NCBI GenBank assembly: GCA_012518815.1
Contig: JAAYRK010000113.1
Span: forward strand, 1-64,000
Reading direction: 5' to 3'
Length of the DNA: 64,000 bases
Origin: Candidatus Epulonipiscium sp.
GTDB taxonomy: Bacteria; Bacillota; Clostridia; Lachnospirales; Defluviitaleaceae
The position numbers and the translations under genes were made by a program. Below the pieces are notes generated by a model, which ran no database searches, was not told the DNA's origin, and saw only the letters and a program-made list of their open reading frames with translations. Position 1 is the stretch's first letter, and each line of letters starts with the position of its first letter. Below, piece after piece: positions 34,534 to 44,269 of the stretch.

Positions 34534-36132
34534 ATGTATAAGGTATTATGTATTGATGAAGAAAAAAGTCATTCTAACAAAATAGTTAAAATGATAGTTG
34601 ATTCAGATCTTGGCTTTATGGTTTTAAAGAGTGTAAAATCCAGAAAGGAAGCATTGGAGTTTTTAGAAAATGAGCAAGTAGATTTAATTATTTCTGATAT
34701 AAAGCTGCCTGATTATAATGGTTATAAATTATTTAAGGATCTAAAAGAAAGTCATCCTGAAATTAAGATGATTCTTTATACATCTTATAATGAATATGAG
34801 TATGTTCAAAAGGCTTTAGAAGAAGGCCTGATAGATTATATTTTTAAACCTGTAAGAGAACAGGAACTAAGGAGAAGTTTAATAAGAGCTAAGAAGTTAT
34901 TGGACGATATTTCTAAAAGATATGAAGAACAAAGCAGGATATTAGCTAAGTTCGATAAATCTCTTCCTATTTTACAAGACAGGTTTTTAACTAATTTAAT
35001 TCATGGATACCCAGAAAAGGAAAGTGATATACATAGTACTTTTGAATATTTTAATTTAATGATTGCTCCTGGTTACACAGTGATGGTTTTAAAAATTGAT
35101 TATTACGATAAGCTTTCTCTTATAATGGAAGAAAAGGATAAGCACATGCTTATATTTTCAGTATTGTATAAAGTTGAATCCATTTTGGAAGAATATAAAA
35201 ATGGTGTTGCTTTTATCAACAGACATGATGAAATAGTAATAATTTTAGGTGCAAAACTCACTATTAATGAATCTATAGAAATAGGGGAAAAAATAAGAGG
35301 ATCTATAGAGTATGATTTAAAAATTACTTGTACAGTTGGTATTGGCAAGATGTACAATGAAGCTAGAAAGATAAATATTTCCTATAAACAAGCTAAAGCT
35401 GCCATAAGATATAATCATTATTTAGGATTAAATTCAGTAATACATATTAACTATGTAGAGCCAAATAATATCATTACCTATGAATATCCTTTAAAAAAAG
35501 AAGAGTATCTTGTATATGAGACTGTTATTGGTAATGAAAAAAGAGTTTTAGAATTATTAAAGGATTTGTTTAAGGTATTAAATGAATGTCAACCTTTGCC
35601 TGACAAGCTATTGCCAAAAATTATTTTAGATATAATTGTATCTATAAACCGTTATGCCAGTGAGCAAGGAATAAATATAGATAGCTTTTTTAATAAAAAT
35701 TTTACTATGAAAGAAGTTTTACAAAACAAGGGCAACGATGATGCCTTTAACTATCTCTCGAACTTATTACCGTCAATTTGTAAATATATTAAGGAAAAGA
35801 GAAAGAAAAATGAAGAACTAATTCTTTCTAAAGCAAAAAAGTATGTTGAAGAAAACTTTCACAGTAATATTTCTCTTAACCAAACAGCTATACATGTACA
35901 AACTACACCAGAAAATTTAAGTGTTCTTCTTGCAGAAAAAGGATTTCGTTCTTTTTATGAATATTGCACTAAAATTAGAATAGAAAAAGCAAAAAAGCTA
36001 ATGAATGAAAGCAATTTAACTGATGAAGCAATTGCTTTAAGGATTGGCTATGAAGATAAAAATTACTTTAGAAAAATATTTGAAAGATTTGAAGGAATGA
36101 CAACAGAAGAATATAGATTAATAAAAAAATAA
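34534..36132 (+). CDS. Response regulator with AraC-type DNA-binding domain
   Basis: A 532-residue YesN-like regulator. The REC domain (about 1-120) has the phosphoacceptor D55 in 'IISDIKLPDYNG', 'YTSYNEYEYV' and K105 in 'FKPV'; the acidic pocket reads 'IDEE'. A middle domain (about 150-310) resembles the degenerate GGDEF-like module of this class ('CTVGIGKMYNEARKINISYKQA', in part). The C-terminal AraC double helix-turn-helix spans about 430-532 ('ISLNQTAIHVQTTPENLSVLL', 'IALRIGYEDKNYFRKIFERF'). No sensor kinase is adjacent. GGAGG precedes the ATG. Confidence 0.9.
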   Translation: MYKVLCIDEEKSHSNKIVKMIVDSDLGFMVLKSVKSRKEALEFLENEQVDLIISDIKLPDYNGYKLFKDLKESHPEIKMILYTSYNEYEYVQKALEEGLIDYIFKPVREQELRRSLIRAKKLLDDISKRYEEQSRILAKFDKSLPILQDRFLTNLIHGYPEKESDIHSTFEYFNLMIAPGYTVMVLKIDYYDKLSLIMEEKDKHMLIFSVLYKVESILEEYKNGVAFINRHDEIVIILGAKLTINESIEIGEKIRGSIEYDLKITCTVGIGKMYNEARKINISYKQAKAAIRYNHYLGLNSVIHINYVEPNNIITYEYPLKKEEYLVYETVIGNEKRVLELLKDLFKVLNECQPLPDKLLPKIILDIIVSINRYASEQGINIDSFFNKNFTMKEVLQNKGNDDAFNYLSNLLPSICKYIKEKRKKNEELILSKAKKYVEENFHSNISLNQTAIHVQTTPENLSVLLAEKGFRSFYEYCTKIRIEKAKKLMNESNLTDEAIALRIGYEDKNYFRKIFERFEGMTTEEYRLIKK

Positions 36133-36161
36133 ACCGGGAATACTCGGTTTATTGGTTTTTA
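36128..36161 (+). terminator. Terminator after the response regulator gene
   Basis: AATAAACCG at 36128-36136 pairs with CGGTTTATT at 36145-36153, with an eight-base loop and a short T-run. The gene's stop codon overlaps the left arm. Confidence 0.7.
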
Positions 36162-36198
36162 TATCATTATTTATCAATGAAAAGTCCTATGGACTTTA

Positions 36199-36227
36199 TT
36201 GTTTATTATTATAAAGCATGATAAAAT
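36199..36227 (+). promoter_or_regulatory. Possible promoter of glgB
   Basis: TTGTTT at 36199-36204 and TAAAAT at 36222-36227 with 17 bases between. Just upstream, AAAGTCC/GGACTTT (36181-36197) forms a small hairpin. Confidence 0.45.
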
Positions 36228-36304
36228 AAACAAGATGTCATGAAGATTTAAAATAGTATGAGACGTGTGTATTATCTAAATTATTAAGTGTAATGGAGGG
36301 TAAT

Positions 36305-38518
36305 ATGAAAACAACTGCTAATAAAATAGAAATGTATGAAATTATTAATTCTGAACATAGAAATCCCCACAATATTTTAGGAATTCATGAGATAATAATT
36401 GATGGGGAAAAGGCTGTTGCTATTAGAGCATTTATCCCTCAAGCCTCTAGTATAAAGGTTATTGAAGAAAAAAATACAAGCTTAAAGTATGATATGGAAA
36501 AAATTCATGAGGCAGGTTTTTTTGAAATTGTATTTTTAAATAAAAAAGAAAAATTTAAATACAAACTAGAAATTACAGCTTATAATAATAACCAATGGAT
36601 AACATATGACCCTTATTCATTTAATCCAATTATATCTGATTTTGATAAATATCTTTTTAACCAAGGAACACACTATAGTATTTATGAAAAATTAGGTTCT
36701 CATCCTATGACAATTGAAGGCGTAAAGGGGACTTTATTTGCAGTATGGGCTCCTAATGCAAAAAGAGTCAGTGTTATTGGAAATTTCAATGACTGGGACG
36801 GAAGAAGACATCAAATGAGATGTTTAGGGGATAGTGGCATTTGGGAATTGTTTATTCCTGGTATAATCGAAGGAGATTTATATAAATACGAAATAAAAAC
36901 AAAAGAAAATTATATCTTAAAGAAAACAGACCCTTACGGATACTATATGGAACTTAGGCCTAACACTGCCTCCATCGTATATGATATTGGAAAATATAAA
37001 TGGAATGATGAAAAGTGGATGGAAGAAAGGGCAAAAAAGGATACCTTAAATCAGCCTATTTCAATATATGAAGTCCATCTTGGTTCATGGATGAGAGTAG
37101 TTGAGGAAAACAATAGATTTCTTAGTTATAAAGAAGCAGCTCACAAATTAGTAAACTATGTTAAAGACATGGGTTATACCCATATTCAATTAATGCCTAT
37201 TGAAGAACACCCCTTTGATGGCTCGTGGGGATATCAAGTGACTGGTTATTATGCACCAACAAGTCGCTACGGCACCCCTGAAGATTTTATGTATTTTGTT
37301 GATTATTGCCATGTGAATGGAATAGGTGTAATTCTTGATTGGGTTCCAGGGCATTTCCCTAAGGATGCTTATGGTTTAGCACGCTTTGACGGAACAGCTT
37401 TATATGAGCATGAAGACTCAAGACAAGGTGAACATCCAGATTGGGGAACTCTAATATTTAATTATGGACGTTATGAAGTAAAGCTATTTTTAATAGCTAA
37501 TGCTCTATATTGGTTTGAAAAATATCATATAGATGGCTTAAGGGTTGATGCTGTAGCTTCCATGCTTTATTTAGACTATGGAAGAAAAGATGGAGAGTGG
37601 ATTCCTAATCCATATGGAGGACGCGAGAATTTAGAAGCAGTTGAATTTTTAAGACATTTAAACTCAATTGTATATAAATATCATCCTGGAATCATGATGA
37701 TTGCAGAAGAATCTACAGCATGGCCCAATGTATCAAGGCCTACAGATATAGGAGGCTTAGGTTTTGGTTTTAAGTGGAATATGGGTTGGATGAATGATTT
37801 TTTAAGATATATTGCAAAGGATCCTATCCATAGAAAATACCATCATAATGATTTAACTTTTGGACTTATTTATGCTTTTACTGAAAATTTTATTTTAGTT
37901 TTATCTCATGATGAAGTGGTTCATGGAAAAGGCTCTATGATCAACAAAATGCCTGGAGATTACTGGCAAAAATTTGCTAATTTAAGAGTTGCATATGGTT
38001 TTATGTATGGTCATCCAGGTAAGAAATTATTATTTATGGGGGGAGAATTTGCTCAATTTGATGAATGGAGCGAAGCAAAAAGCCTTGACTGGCACTTGTT
38101 AGAATTTGATAAACATAGGGAAATCAAAGAATATGTAAAGGACTTAAATAAACTTTATTTAAAAGAAACTGCTTTTTGGGAATATGATTTTTCATGGGAA
38201 GGTTTTGAATGGATTAATGGCTTTGATGCTGATAGTAGCACTATTTCTTTTATAAGAAAAGGAAAAAAACCTGATAATTATTTAATCTTTATTTGTAATT
38301 TTACGCCTGTTCCACGCTATACCCATAGGATAGGAGTTCCCCAGAAAGGCAAATATAAAGAGATATTAAATAGTGATTCTTATAAATACGGTGGTAGTAA
38401 TGTAATTAATGATGGAGAAATCCTATCCGAAGCCATAGAATGGGATGGCAGACAAAATAGCATAGAATTAAAAATTCCACCTTTAGGAATGGTAATAATC
38501 AAGAAGATTAATGATTAA
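36305..38518 (+). CDS. glgB: 1,4-alpha-glucan branching enzyme
   Basis: GlgB introduces alpha-1,6 branches into glycogen. About 737 residues: an N-terminal carbohydrate-binding region (about 1-110), a CBM48 domain with '[20 protein letters not shown]' (about 140-160), and a GH13 barrel with nucleophile D415 in '[10 protein letters not shown]', acid E468 in 'IAEESTAWP' and D536 in '[13 protein letters not shown]'. GGAGGG favours ATG 36305 over the in-frame ATG at 36293. No other glycogen gene is adjacent, so it is a stand-alone locus. Confidence 0.96.
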   Translation: MKTTANKIEMYEIINSEHRNPHNILGIHEIIIDGEKAVAIRAFIPQASSIKVIEEKNTSLKYDMEKIHEAGFFEIVFLNKKEKFKYKLEITAYNNNQWITYDPYSFNPIISDFDKYLFNQGTHYSIYEKLGSHPMTIEGVKGTLFAVWAPNAKRVSVIGNFNDWDGRRHQMRCLGDSGIWELFIPGIIEGDLYKYEIKTKENYILKKTDPYGYYMELRPNTASIVYDIGKYKWNDEKWMEERAKKDTLNQPISIYEVHLGSWMRVVEENNRFLSYKEAAHKLVNYVKDMGYTHIQLMPIEEHPFDGSWGYQVTGYYAPTSRYGTPEDFMYFVDYCHVNGIGVILDWVPGHFPKDAYGLARFDGTALYEHEDSRQGEHPDWGTLIFNYGRYEVKLFLIANALYWFEKYHIDGLRVDAVASMLYLDYGRKDGEWIPNPYGGRENLEAVEFLRHLNSIVYKYHPGIMMIAEESTAWPNVSRPTDIGGLGFGFKWNMGWMNDFLRYIAKDPIHRKYHHNDLTFGLIYAFTENFILVLSHDEVVHGKGSMINKMPGDYWQKFANLRVAYGFMYGHPGKKLLFMGGEFAQFDEWSEAKSLDWHLLEFDKHREIKEYVKDLNKLYLKETAFWEYDFSWEGFEWINGFDADSSTISFIRKGKKPDNYLIFICNFTPVPRYTHRIGVPQKGKYKEILNSDSYKYGGSNVINDGEILSEAIEWDGRQNSIELKIPPLGMVIIKKIND

Positions 38519-38612
38519 TTTTATAATGAGGCATCTAGTGTTTTTATAGAAGTTTCAATAATATTAATTTGCTAGAAAAGTGTTTTGCATAATTATATAG
38601 GGGGAACTAAAA

Positions 38613-39332
38613 ATGCTTAATGGACTTTGGGGAACTGAAATTAGAGAAGAAGTTGGCATCAATATTAAAAATGAAAGTTCTCTCCATAATCAAATAAAAA
38701 GCTGGTATGGCAAAGAAGATGATAGGTTTGAAGTTAGAGTGGGAGACTATATTATTGATATAGTAAGAGACAATCAATTAATAGAGATTCAAACAGCTAA
38801 TTTTTCTGCTATTAAAAACAAAATTAAAGTCTTGCTTAAAGATTATCCTGTTCGTCTTGTTTATCCTGTTTGTAAAGAAAAAACCATTATTACAGTAGAA
38901 AAAAATGGAGAAATAGTTAGTAAGAGAAAGTCTCCCAAAAAAGATAGTTTTCTTAGTCTTTTTGATGAATTAGTATATTGTCCTGAATTAATAAATGAAG
39001 AAAATTTTTCTGTAGAAGTGCTTCTTATTAAGGCTGAAGAAATCAGATGCAAAGATGGCAAAGGCAGCTGGAGAAGAAATGGAGTTAGTATTGTAGACAG
39101 ATATTTATTGGATGTGTTCCAATCAAAAGTATTTAATAATAAAGAAGACTTTATTTCTTTTCTTCCAAAAGGTTTAGAGATTCCTTTTACTAATAAAATT
39201 CTTTCAGAAGTTCTTTCTATAAGTGTTTATAAAGCAAGAAAAATAAGCTATTGTCTTAAAAAAATGAATTGTATTGAAGCCGTAGGAAAGCAGGGAAATG
39301 CAATTCTTTATACTGTTAAACCCTCTAATTAA
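38613..39332 (+). CDS. Conserved protein with possible nuclease-like N-terminus
   Basis: A 239-residue protein of a conserved but functionally unassigned family (I believe DUF8091-like, uncertain). The N-terminal half has E21 in a helix, then D49 and 'LIEIQT' with E58 and Q60 ('VGDYIIDIVRDNQLIEIQT', about 43-61), a spacing reminiscent of PD-(D/E)XK nucleases but with Q in place of K. The middle has 'KRKSPKKDSFLSLFDELVYCP' and 'GKGSWRRNGVSIVDR' (parts); the C-terminus looks like a winged helix ('ILSEVLSISVYKARKISYCL'). No visible partner genes. Ends at a terminator. Confidence 0.6.
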   Translation: MLNGLWGTEIREEVGINIKNESSLHNQIKSWYGKEDDRFEVRVGDYIIDIVRDNQLIEIQTANFSAIKNKIKVLLKDYPVRLVYPVCKEKTIITVEKNGEIVSKRKSPKKDSFLSLFDELVYCPELINEENFSVEVLLIKAEEIRCKDGKGSWRRNGVSIVDRYLLDVFQSKVFNNKEDFISFLPKGLEIPFTNKILSEVLSISVYKARKISYCLKKMNCIEAVGKQGNAILYTVKPSN

Positions 39333-39345
39333 TAGAGGGTTTTTG
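39318..39345 (+). terminator. Terminator before argJ
   Basis: AAACCCTCTA at 39318-39327 pairs with TAGAGGGTTT at 39333-39342, followed by TTT. The stop codon of the upstream gene is in the loop. Confidence 0.8.
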
Positions 39346-39373
39346 TTTATTAATTGTAGAACTTAAAAAATAC

Positions 39374-39402
39374 TTGCATAAAATTTCATTAGTATGTATA
39401 AT
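39374..39402 (+). promoter_or_regulatory. Sigma-A promoter of argJ-argB
   Basis: TTGCAT at 39374-39379 and TATAAT at 39397-39402, 17 bases apart. The argD promoter has identical -35 and -10 hexamers and the same spacing. Confidence 0.75.
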
Positions 39403-39415
39403 TATTAATAATTAT
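39398..39415. promoter_or_regulatory. Possible ArgR operator over the argJ -10 box
   Basis: An 18-base perfect AT-only palindrome (ATAATTATTAATAATTAT) overlaps the -10 hexamer. ARG boxes are AT-rich 18-bp imperfect palindromes, and a similar sequence overlaps the argD promoter. In DNA this AT-rich such palindromes can also arise by chance. Confidence 0.35.
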
Positions 39416-39468
39416 TTTAAGATAAATTAAATAAATGCAAATTTTAGTTCTTTATGGGAGAGATGCGT

Positions 39469-40689
39469 ATGAAAAAAATTGATGGCGGTGTTACTAGTCC
39501 TAAAGGCTTTATGGCAAATGGAAACTATATAGGAATTAAAAAAAAGAAAAAAGATTTATCAGTGATTTATAGTGAAAGTCCTGCAAAAGGAGCTGCCGCC
39601 TTTACAACAAATATTGTTAAAGCAGCCCCGGTATTATGGAATCAAAAAATTATTGATGCAAAAACTAATATTCAAGCTATTGTCATAAATAGTGGTAATG
39701 CCAATGCCTGTACAGGAGAGCAAGGAATGCAGGATGCAATCTTAATGGCTCAAACTACGGCAGAAGCATTAAACTTAAAAAAGGAAGAAGTATTAGTAGC
39801 TTCAACGGGGGTCATAGGGGTTTTATTGCCCATGGATATAATATGTCCTGGCATTAAAAAAACAATAGCTGCTTTAAGTGCATCAAGGGAAGCTGCTAAG
39901 ATGGCTGCCGAAGCAATTATGACAACAGACACTTATTCAAAAGAGATAGCTGTTAGTTTTACCATTCAAGGGAAAACAGTTACTATAGGCGGAATGGCTA
40001 AGGGGTCAGGTATGATTCATCCTAATATGGCAACTATGCTGTCCTTTATTACTACAGATTTAAATATTGCTCAAGATTTATTGGATAAAGCATTAAAAGA
40101 AAGTATTGTGGATTCATATAATATGATTTCTGTAGATGGTGATACCAGTACCAATGATATGGTAATAGTTCTTGCTAATGGTGCTGCGGCTAATGAAATA
40201 ATAGATAAGGAAGATCAAGATTACGAAATATTTAAAGAAGCCCTTCATTATGTGAACAGCTATTTAGCAAAGGAAATCGTTAGAGATGGAGAAGGAGCAG
40301 GAAAATTTATAGAAGTTAATGTTAAAGGCACAAAGACAAAAGAAGATGCAAGAATAATTTCCAAGTCAATTATTAGATCAAATTTAGTAAAGACAGCCTT
40401 TTTTGGTGAAGACGCCAATTGGGGAAGGGTTATTTGTGCCATGGGTTATTCAGGTGTAAAATTTGATGTTAATAAAGTAACTATTGAATTTTCATCAAAA
40501 GCAGGAAAGATAAGCTTAATGGAAAAAGGACTTCCTATTAAATTTGATGAAGATATTGCCTTAAAGATTTTGAAGGAGAAAGATGTAACTGTTACTGCAA
40601 CTCTTAAAGAAGGTATTGAAGAAGCCACAGCCTGGGGTTGTGATTTAAGCTATGAATATGTACGTATTAATGGAGATTACAGAACATAG
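39469..40689 (+). CDS. argJ: Bifunctional glutamate N-acetyltransferase / amino-acid N-acetyltransferase
   Basis: ArgJ recycles the acetyl group between acetylornithine and glutamate in arginine synthesis. The precursor self-cleaves before T189 in 'HPNMATMLSF', and 'AKGSGMIHPNM' precedes it. Other conserved parts are 'INSGNANACTGEQG', 'STGVIG' and 'FFGEDANWGRVICAMGYSG'. About 406 residues from ATG 39469, which follows GGGAG at good distance; ATGs at 39454 and 39463 are in frame. argB follows after 12 bases. Confidence 0.95.
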   Translation: MKKIDGGVTSPKGFMANGNYIGIKKKKKDLSVIYSESPAKGAAAFTTNIVKAAPVLWNQKIIDAKTNIQAIVINSGNANACTGEQGMQDAILMAQTTAEALNLKKEEVLVASTGVIGVLLPMDIICPGIKKTIAALSASREAAKMAAEAIMTTDTYSKEIAVSFTIQGKTVTIGGMAKGSGMIHPNMATMLSFITTDLNIAQDLLDKALKESIVDSYNMISVDGDTSTNDMVIVLANGAAANEIIDKEDQDYEIFKEALHYVNSYLAKEIVRDGEGAGKFIEVNVKGTKTKEDARIISKSIIRSNLVKTAFFGEDANWGRVICAMGYSGVKFDVNKVTIEFSSKAGKISLMEKGLPIKFDEDIALKILKEKDVTVTATLKEGIEEATAWGCDLSYEYVRINGDYRT

Positions 40690-40701
40690 AAAGGTGATAA
40701 A

Positions 40702-41562
40702 ATGGAAAAATTAATTGAAAAAGCAAAAGTCTTAGTTGAAGCATTGCCTTACATAAAGGAATTTTATGGGAAGACGGTAGTAATAAAATATGGCGGCAGT
40801 GCTATGATTGATGAAAGGATCAAAGAAACGGTTATTCAAGATATTGTTTTAATGAAATTGGTTGGCATTAACCCTGTTATTGTTCATGGAGGAGGCCCTG
40901 AAATCAATAAGGTTTTAGAGCAAATGAATAAAGAGTCACGATTTATTAATGGATTAAGAGTTACAGACAAAGAGACCATGGAAGTAGTCGAAATGGTTCT
41001 ATCTGGGAAGGTAAATAAAGATATAGTAAGTGAAATTCAAAATCAAGGTATTAGTTCCGTAGGAATTAGCGGAAAGGACGGAGGAAGTCTTTTAGTAGAT
41101 AAAAAAATGGTCAACGGTTATGATTTAGGTTATGTAGGAGAAATAAAAGCAGTTAATCCTAAATTAATTTTAACTCTAATTCAAACGGATTTTATACCTG
41201 TAATAGCACCTATTGGTATAGACAAAAAGGGGAATTCATATAATATCAATGGCGATTATGCTGCTGTTGCTGTAGCAGGAGCCCTAAAGGCTGAAAAATT
41301 AGTATTCTTAACTGATGTTGAAGGAGTATTAATGGATGTATATGATAGTTCTTCAGTTATTTCCAGACTTTCTGTAAAAGATGTGGATAGTTATATTGAA
41401 AAAGGAATTATTTCTGGAGGAATGATTCCAAAAGTTCAATGTTGTGTAGAAGGAGTAAAGATGGGAGTAAGAACTGTACATATTTTAGACGGCCGTATAG
41501 AACATTCCTTGCTGCTTGAAATATTTACCCATAAAGGAGTAGGAACGATGATAATGAAATAA
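40702..41562 (+). CDS. argB: Acetylglutamate kinase
   Basis: ArgB phosphorylates N-acetylglutamate, the second step of the acetylated ornithine route. The 286-residue amino-acid-kinase fold protein has 'VIKYGGSAMIDE' (about 27-38), 'VIVHGGGPEINKVLE', 'YNINGDYAAVAVAGALKAE' and 'SGGMIPKV'. An N-terminal helix ('LIEKAKVLVEALPYIKEFYG') is of the kind linked to arginine feedback inhibition in hexameric enzymes. AGGTGATA precedes the ATG. Followed by a CDF transporter gene after 11 bases. Confidence 0.96.
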   Translation: MEKLIEKAKVLVEALPYIKEFYGKTVVIKYGGSAMIDERIKETVIQDIVLMKLVGINPVIVHGGGPEINKVLEQMNKESRFINGLRVTDKETMEVVEMVLSGKVNKDIVSEIQNQGISSVGISGKDGGSLLVDKKMVNGYDLGYVGEIKAVNPKLILTLIQTDFIPVIAPIGIDKKGNSYNINGDYAAVAVAGALKAEKLVFLTDVEGVLMDVYDSSSVISRLSVKDVDSYIEKGIISGGMIPKVQCCVEGVKMGVRTVHILDGRIEHSLLLEIFTHKGVGTMIMK

Positions 41563-41573
41563 AGGAGAATACA

Positions 41574-42527
41574 ATGGATAAAAGAGAAAAGAAAATTACT
41601 AGGGCTTCATGGGTTGGAATAATTGGCAACGGCATACTGGCTGTATTAAAAGTATCTTTTGGACTTATTTCTGGAAGTTTGGCTTTAGTTGGTGATGGAA
41701 TAGATTCCTTTACTGATATAGTAACAGGTTTTATAATATTATTTGCTGCAAAAATCATGTCAAAACCGCCTGATAGAGAGCATCCTTATGGTCATCACAG
41801 GGCAGAAACAATCGCTACAGTATTATTAGCATTTATTATATTTTTTGCAGGAGCACAACTTATTATTAATACGGTGTCTGCTTTATTAAGTACAGAATCA
41901 GTAGCCTTGCCTTCTGCAATATCTATATATATAGTTATTATCTCAATACTCGGCAAGATATTTTTAGCTTTTTATCAATATAGAATTGGCCAAGATACTC
42001 AAAGTTCTATGCTAATTGCAAATAGTAAAAATATGAGAAATGATATTTTAATATCTTTTGGAGTGTTACTGGGTTTAATTTTTACCTATTTATTCAATCT
42101 TCGCATATTTGATTCTATAGCAGCTTTAATTATTGCTTTATGGATCATAAAAGAAGCTTATGATATAGTTATGGAGACAAATATAGAACTAATGGATGGA
42201 GTGGAAGATACAAAAATCTATCAAGAAGTTTTTGATGCTATTGATAAGGTAGAAGGTGTATACAACCCTCACCGTACAAGAATAAGGAAAATGTCAAATC
42301 TATTTATAATAGATACAGATATTGAAGTAGATAAAAATCTTACTGTATGTGAAGCCCATAATATTGCTATGGAAGTAGAAAAATCTATAAAAGAAAATAT
42401 AAAAGATGTTTATGATGTAATTATCCATGTAGAACCTTTAGGAAATATAGAGCATGATGAAAGTTTTGGCTTATGTGAAGAAATGCTAGATAGAAAACAA
42501 GACTCCTCGAAGGAGTCTAAACCCTAA
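41574..42527 (+). CDS. Cation diffusion facilitator (CDF) transporter
   Basis: A 317-residue divalent-metal/proton antiporter. Six membrane segments are predicted; metal-site residues appear in 'VGDGIDSFTDIV' (about 37-48) and in the helix 5 region, with the histidine-rich 'DREHPYGHHRAET' (about 66-78) between helices 2 and 3. A C-terminal cytoplasmic dimerisation domain follows ('DKVEGVYNPHRTRIRKM', 'VIIHVEPLGNIEHDE'). Metal specificity (Zn, Mn, Fe) cannot be read. It is close enough to argB to be co-transcribed, with no obvious functional link. Confidence 0.9.
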   Translation: MDKREKKITRASWVGIIGNGILAVLKVSFGLISGSLALVGDGIDSFTDIVTGFIILFAAKIMSKPPDREHPYGHHRAETIATVLLAFIIFFAGAQLIINTVSALLSTESVALPSAISIYIVIISILGKIFLAFYQYRIGQDTQSSMLIANSKNMRNDILISFGVLLGLIFTYLFNLRIFDSIAALIIALWIIKEAYDIVMETNIELMDGVEDTKIYQEVFDAIDKVEGVYNPHRTRIRKMSNLFIIDTDIEVDKNLTVCEAHNIAMEVEKSIKENIKDVYDVIIHVEPLGNIEHDESFGLCEEMLDRKQDSSKESKP

Positions 42528-42547
42528 AAAATATTATCAAATGTTTG

Positions 42548-42580
42548 AAAATACCTATGAATAGTGTAGGTATTTTTTTA
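42548..42580 (+). terminator. Terminator after the CDF gene
   Basis: AAAATACCTA at 42548-42557 pairs with TAGGTATTTT at 42567-42576 and more T follow. It ends the argJ-argB-CDF transcript. Confidence 0.8.
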
Positions 42581-42688
42581 TTTATTTATTCTTAATTAAA
42601 AATAATAAATTTGTATTTACATTTAAACACTAATAACAAGTAACTGGAATATAATACCACTAGAATGATATGACCAGGAGTGATATAA

Positions 42689-44215
42689 ATGTGGAGATTT
42701 CCTAATGTAATATATATAGTTAGACCTGGAGATTCTCTTTATAAAATTGCTAGTCAATATGGAGTCAGTATTGAGGAAATAGTCAATATAAATGGAATTG
42801 TTGGTACTACAATTTATCCTGGACAAAGACTTATTATCCCAGTTGCTTTTTATACTGTCCGCCAGGGAGATAGCCTCTATAGGCTGGCACAAAAATTTAA
42901 TACGACAGTTGAAAGTATTATGGTCTTGAATAATTTAGCTAGTCCTGCATTAAGAATTGGACAAAGGCTTCAAATTCCTCAATATTCAGAAGCTGTGGTA
43001 AATGTTGAAAGGGCAAATATACGCAGGGGACCAGGAATAAACTTCCCCATAGAAGCAGTTATGGTAAGAGGAGCTAAACTTCCTATTGTTAACACCAGTA
43101 ATAATTGGTATGAAGTTGCATTATTTAATGGGAGTCGCGGTTGGATTTCAAAAAATATTGTTGATTTTAATGTTTATGGTGTTAGTTTACCTCTTGCAAA
43201 CATTTTAGGATTTTATACTTTAGAAGAAGGACCGGCTCTTCCTAGTTCCTATGAATCTTTTGTAAATAATAAAGGAGAAATATCTCAACTTGCTTTGTTT
43301 ATGTTTAGAATTGATGCAGATAATCCAACAGAGATAGAAAAGTTTGGTGGAGATTTTACTAATGAATATGTAGAAGACTTGATAAGAATTGCTCATGAAA
43401 ATAATATTAGAATAGTTCCTGTAATACACAATTTGCTTTATGAAAAAGGAGATGTAACTGTTGCTAAAAATACTGTAAAGACTATGCTTGCAACTGCACA
43501 GTCTAGAGCAGCTTTTATACAAAATATTATAGAATTAATTGAAGGCTATGGTTTTGACGGAGTAAATATTGATATAGAAGATGTGTATTTAGAGGATAGT
43601 GTAAGATTATCAGCTTTTTATAGGGAGCTTGGCCGTGCCCTAGATGAAAGAGGTTATTTTTTGTCTGCTTCTGTTCCTTCAAGAATAAGTGATGAACCCT
43701 TTAATCCTTTTTCTGATCCCTTTCAATATGCTCCTATTGGGGCAGCTGTAGATGAATTTGTAGTAATGCTCTATAACGAACACGGCTGGCCTGGAAGCGG
43801 ACCTGGGCCTGTAGTTTCTATAGGTTGGATGGATCGGGTTTTAAGATATACTATGACAAAAATGCCTAGAGATAAAATTATTGCTGCCGTATCTGTTTTT
43901 GGCTTTGATTTTAATTTAGACACAGGAAGAAATACCTATGTTACTTATCAAATGGCAATAGACAGGGCACAACAATACAATGCACAGATAATTTTTGATG
44001 AAGAAACACAGACTCCTATGTATTCATATGTTGATGAACAAGGTCAAAGACATGAAGTTTGGTTTGAAGATTCAAGAAGTATTCAAGCTAAAGTTCAAAA
44101 GGCATGGGATTTAGGTATTAAAGGGATTGCACTTTGGAGACTTGGTATGGAAGATCCGGCAATATGGACTATGTTAAGAGATGAAGTTGTTGTCAGAAAA
44201 GACAGAGATAATTAA
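42689..44215 (+). CDS. LysM-SH3-GH18 spore cell-wall hydrolase (SleL/YaaH-like)
   Basis: A 508-residue protein with two N-terminal LysM peptidoglycan-binding repeats (about 8-52 and 55-99; 'YIVRPGDSLYKIASQYGVS' and 'YTVRQGDSLYRLAQKFNTT'), an SH3-type segment (about 105-160; 'ANIRRGPG', 'SRGWISKNIV') and a GH18 barrel with the catalytic motif D290-GVNI-D-I-E297. No signal peptide, as expected for a spore-deposited enzyme. Related SleL/YaaH enzymes cleave cortical fragments during germination. It ends in a terminator. Confidence 0.9.
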   Translation: MWRFPNVIYIVRPGDSLYKIASQYGVSIEEIVNINGIVGTTIYPGQRLIIPVAFYTVRQGDSLYRLAQKFNTTVESIMVLNNLASPALRIGQRLQIPQYSEAVVNVERANIRRGPGINFPIEAVMVRGAKLPIVNTSNNWYEVALFNGSRGWISKNIVDFNVYGVSLPLANILGFYTLEEGPALPSSYESFVNNKGEISQLALFMFRIDADNPTEIEKFGGDFTNEYVEDLIRIAHENNIRIVPVIHNLLYEKGDVTVAKNTVKTMLATAQSRAAFIQNIIELIEGYGFDGVNIDIEDVYLEDSVRLSAFYRELGRALDERGYFLSASVPSRISDEPFNPFSDPFQYAPIGAAVDEFVVMLYNEHGWPGSGPGPVVSIGWMDRVLRYTMTKMPRDKIIAAVSVFGFDFNLDTGRNTYVTYQMAIDRAQQYNAQIIFDEETQTPMYSYVDEQGQRHEVWFEDSRSIQAKVQKAWDLGIKGIALWRLGMEDPAIWTMLRDEVVVRKDRDN

Positions 44216-44233
44216 AGATTAGATTTTAAAGGG

Positions 44234-44262
44234 AAAGTGTGCTTTTTTGCACACTTTTTTAA
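44234..44262 (+). terminator. Terminator after the LysM-GH18 gene
   Basis: AAAGTGTGC at 44234-44242 pairs with GCACACTTT at 44249-44257, with T6 loop and T-run tail. Its stem is the same as that ending the decarboxylase operon at 27227. Confidence 0.9.
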
Positions 44263-44269
44263 ATTGGAT

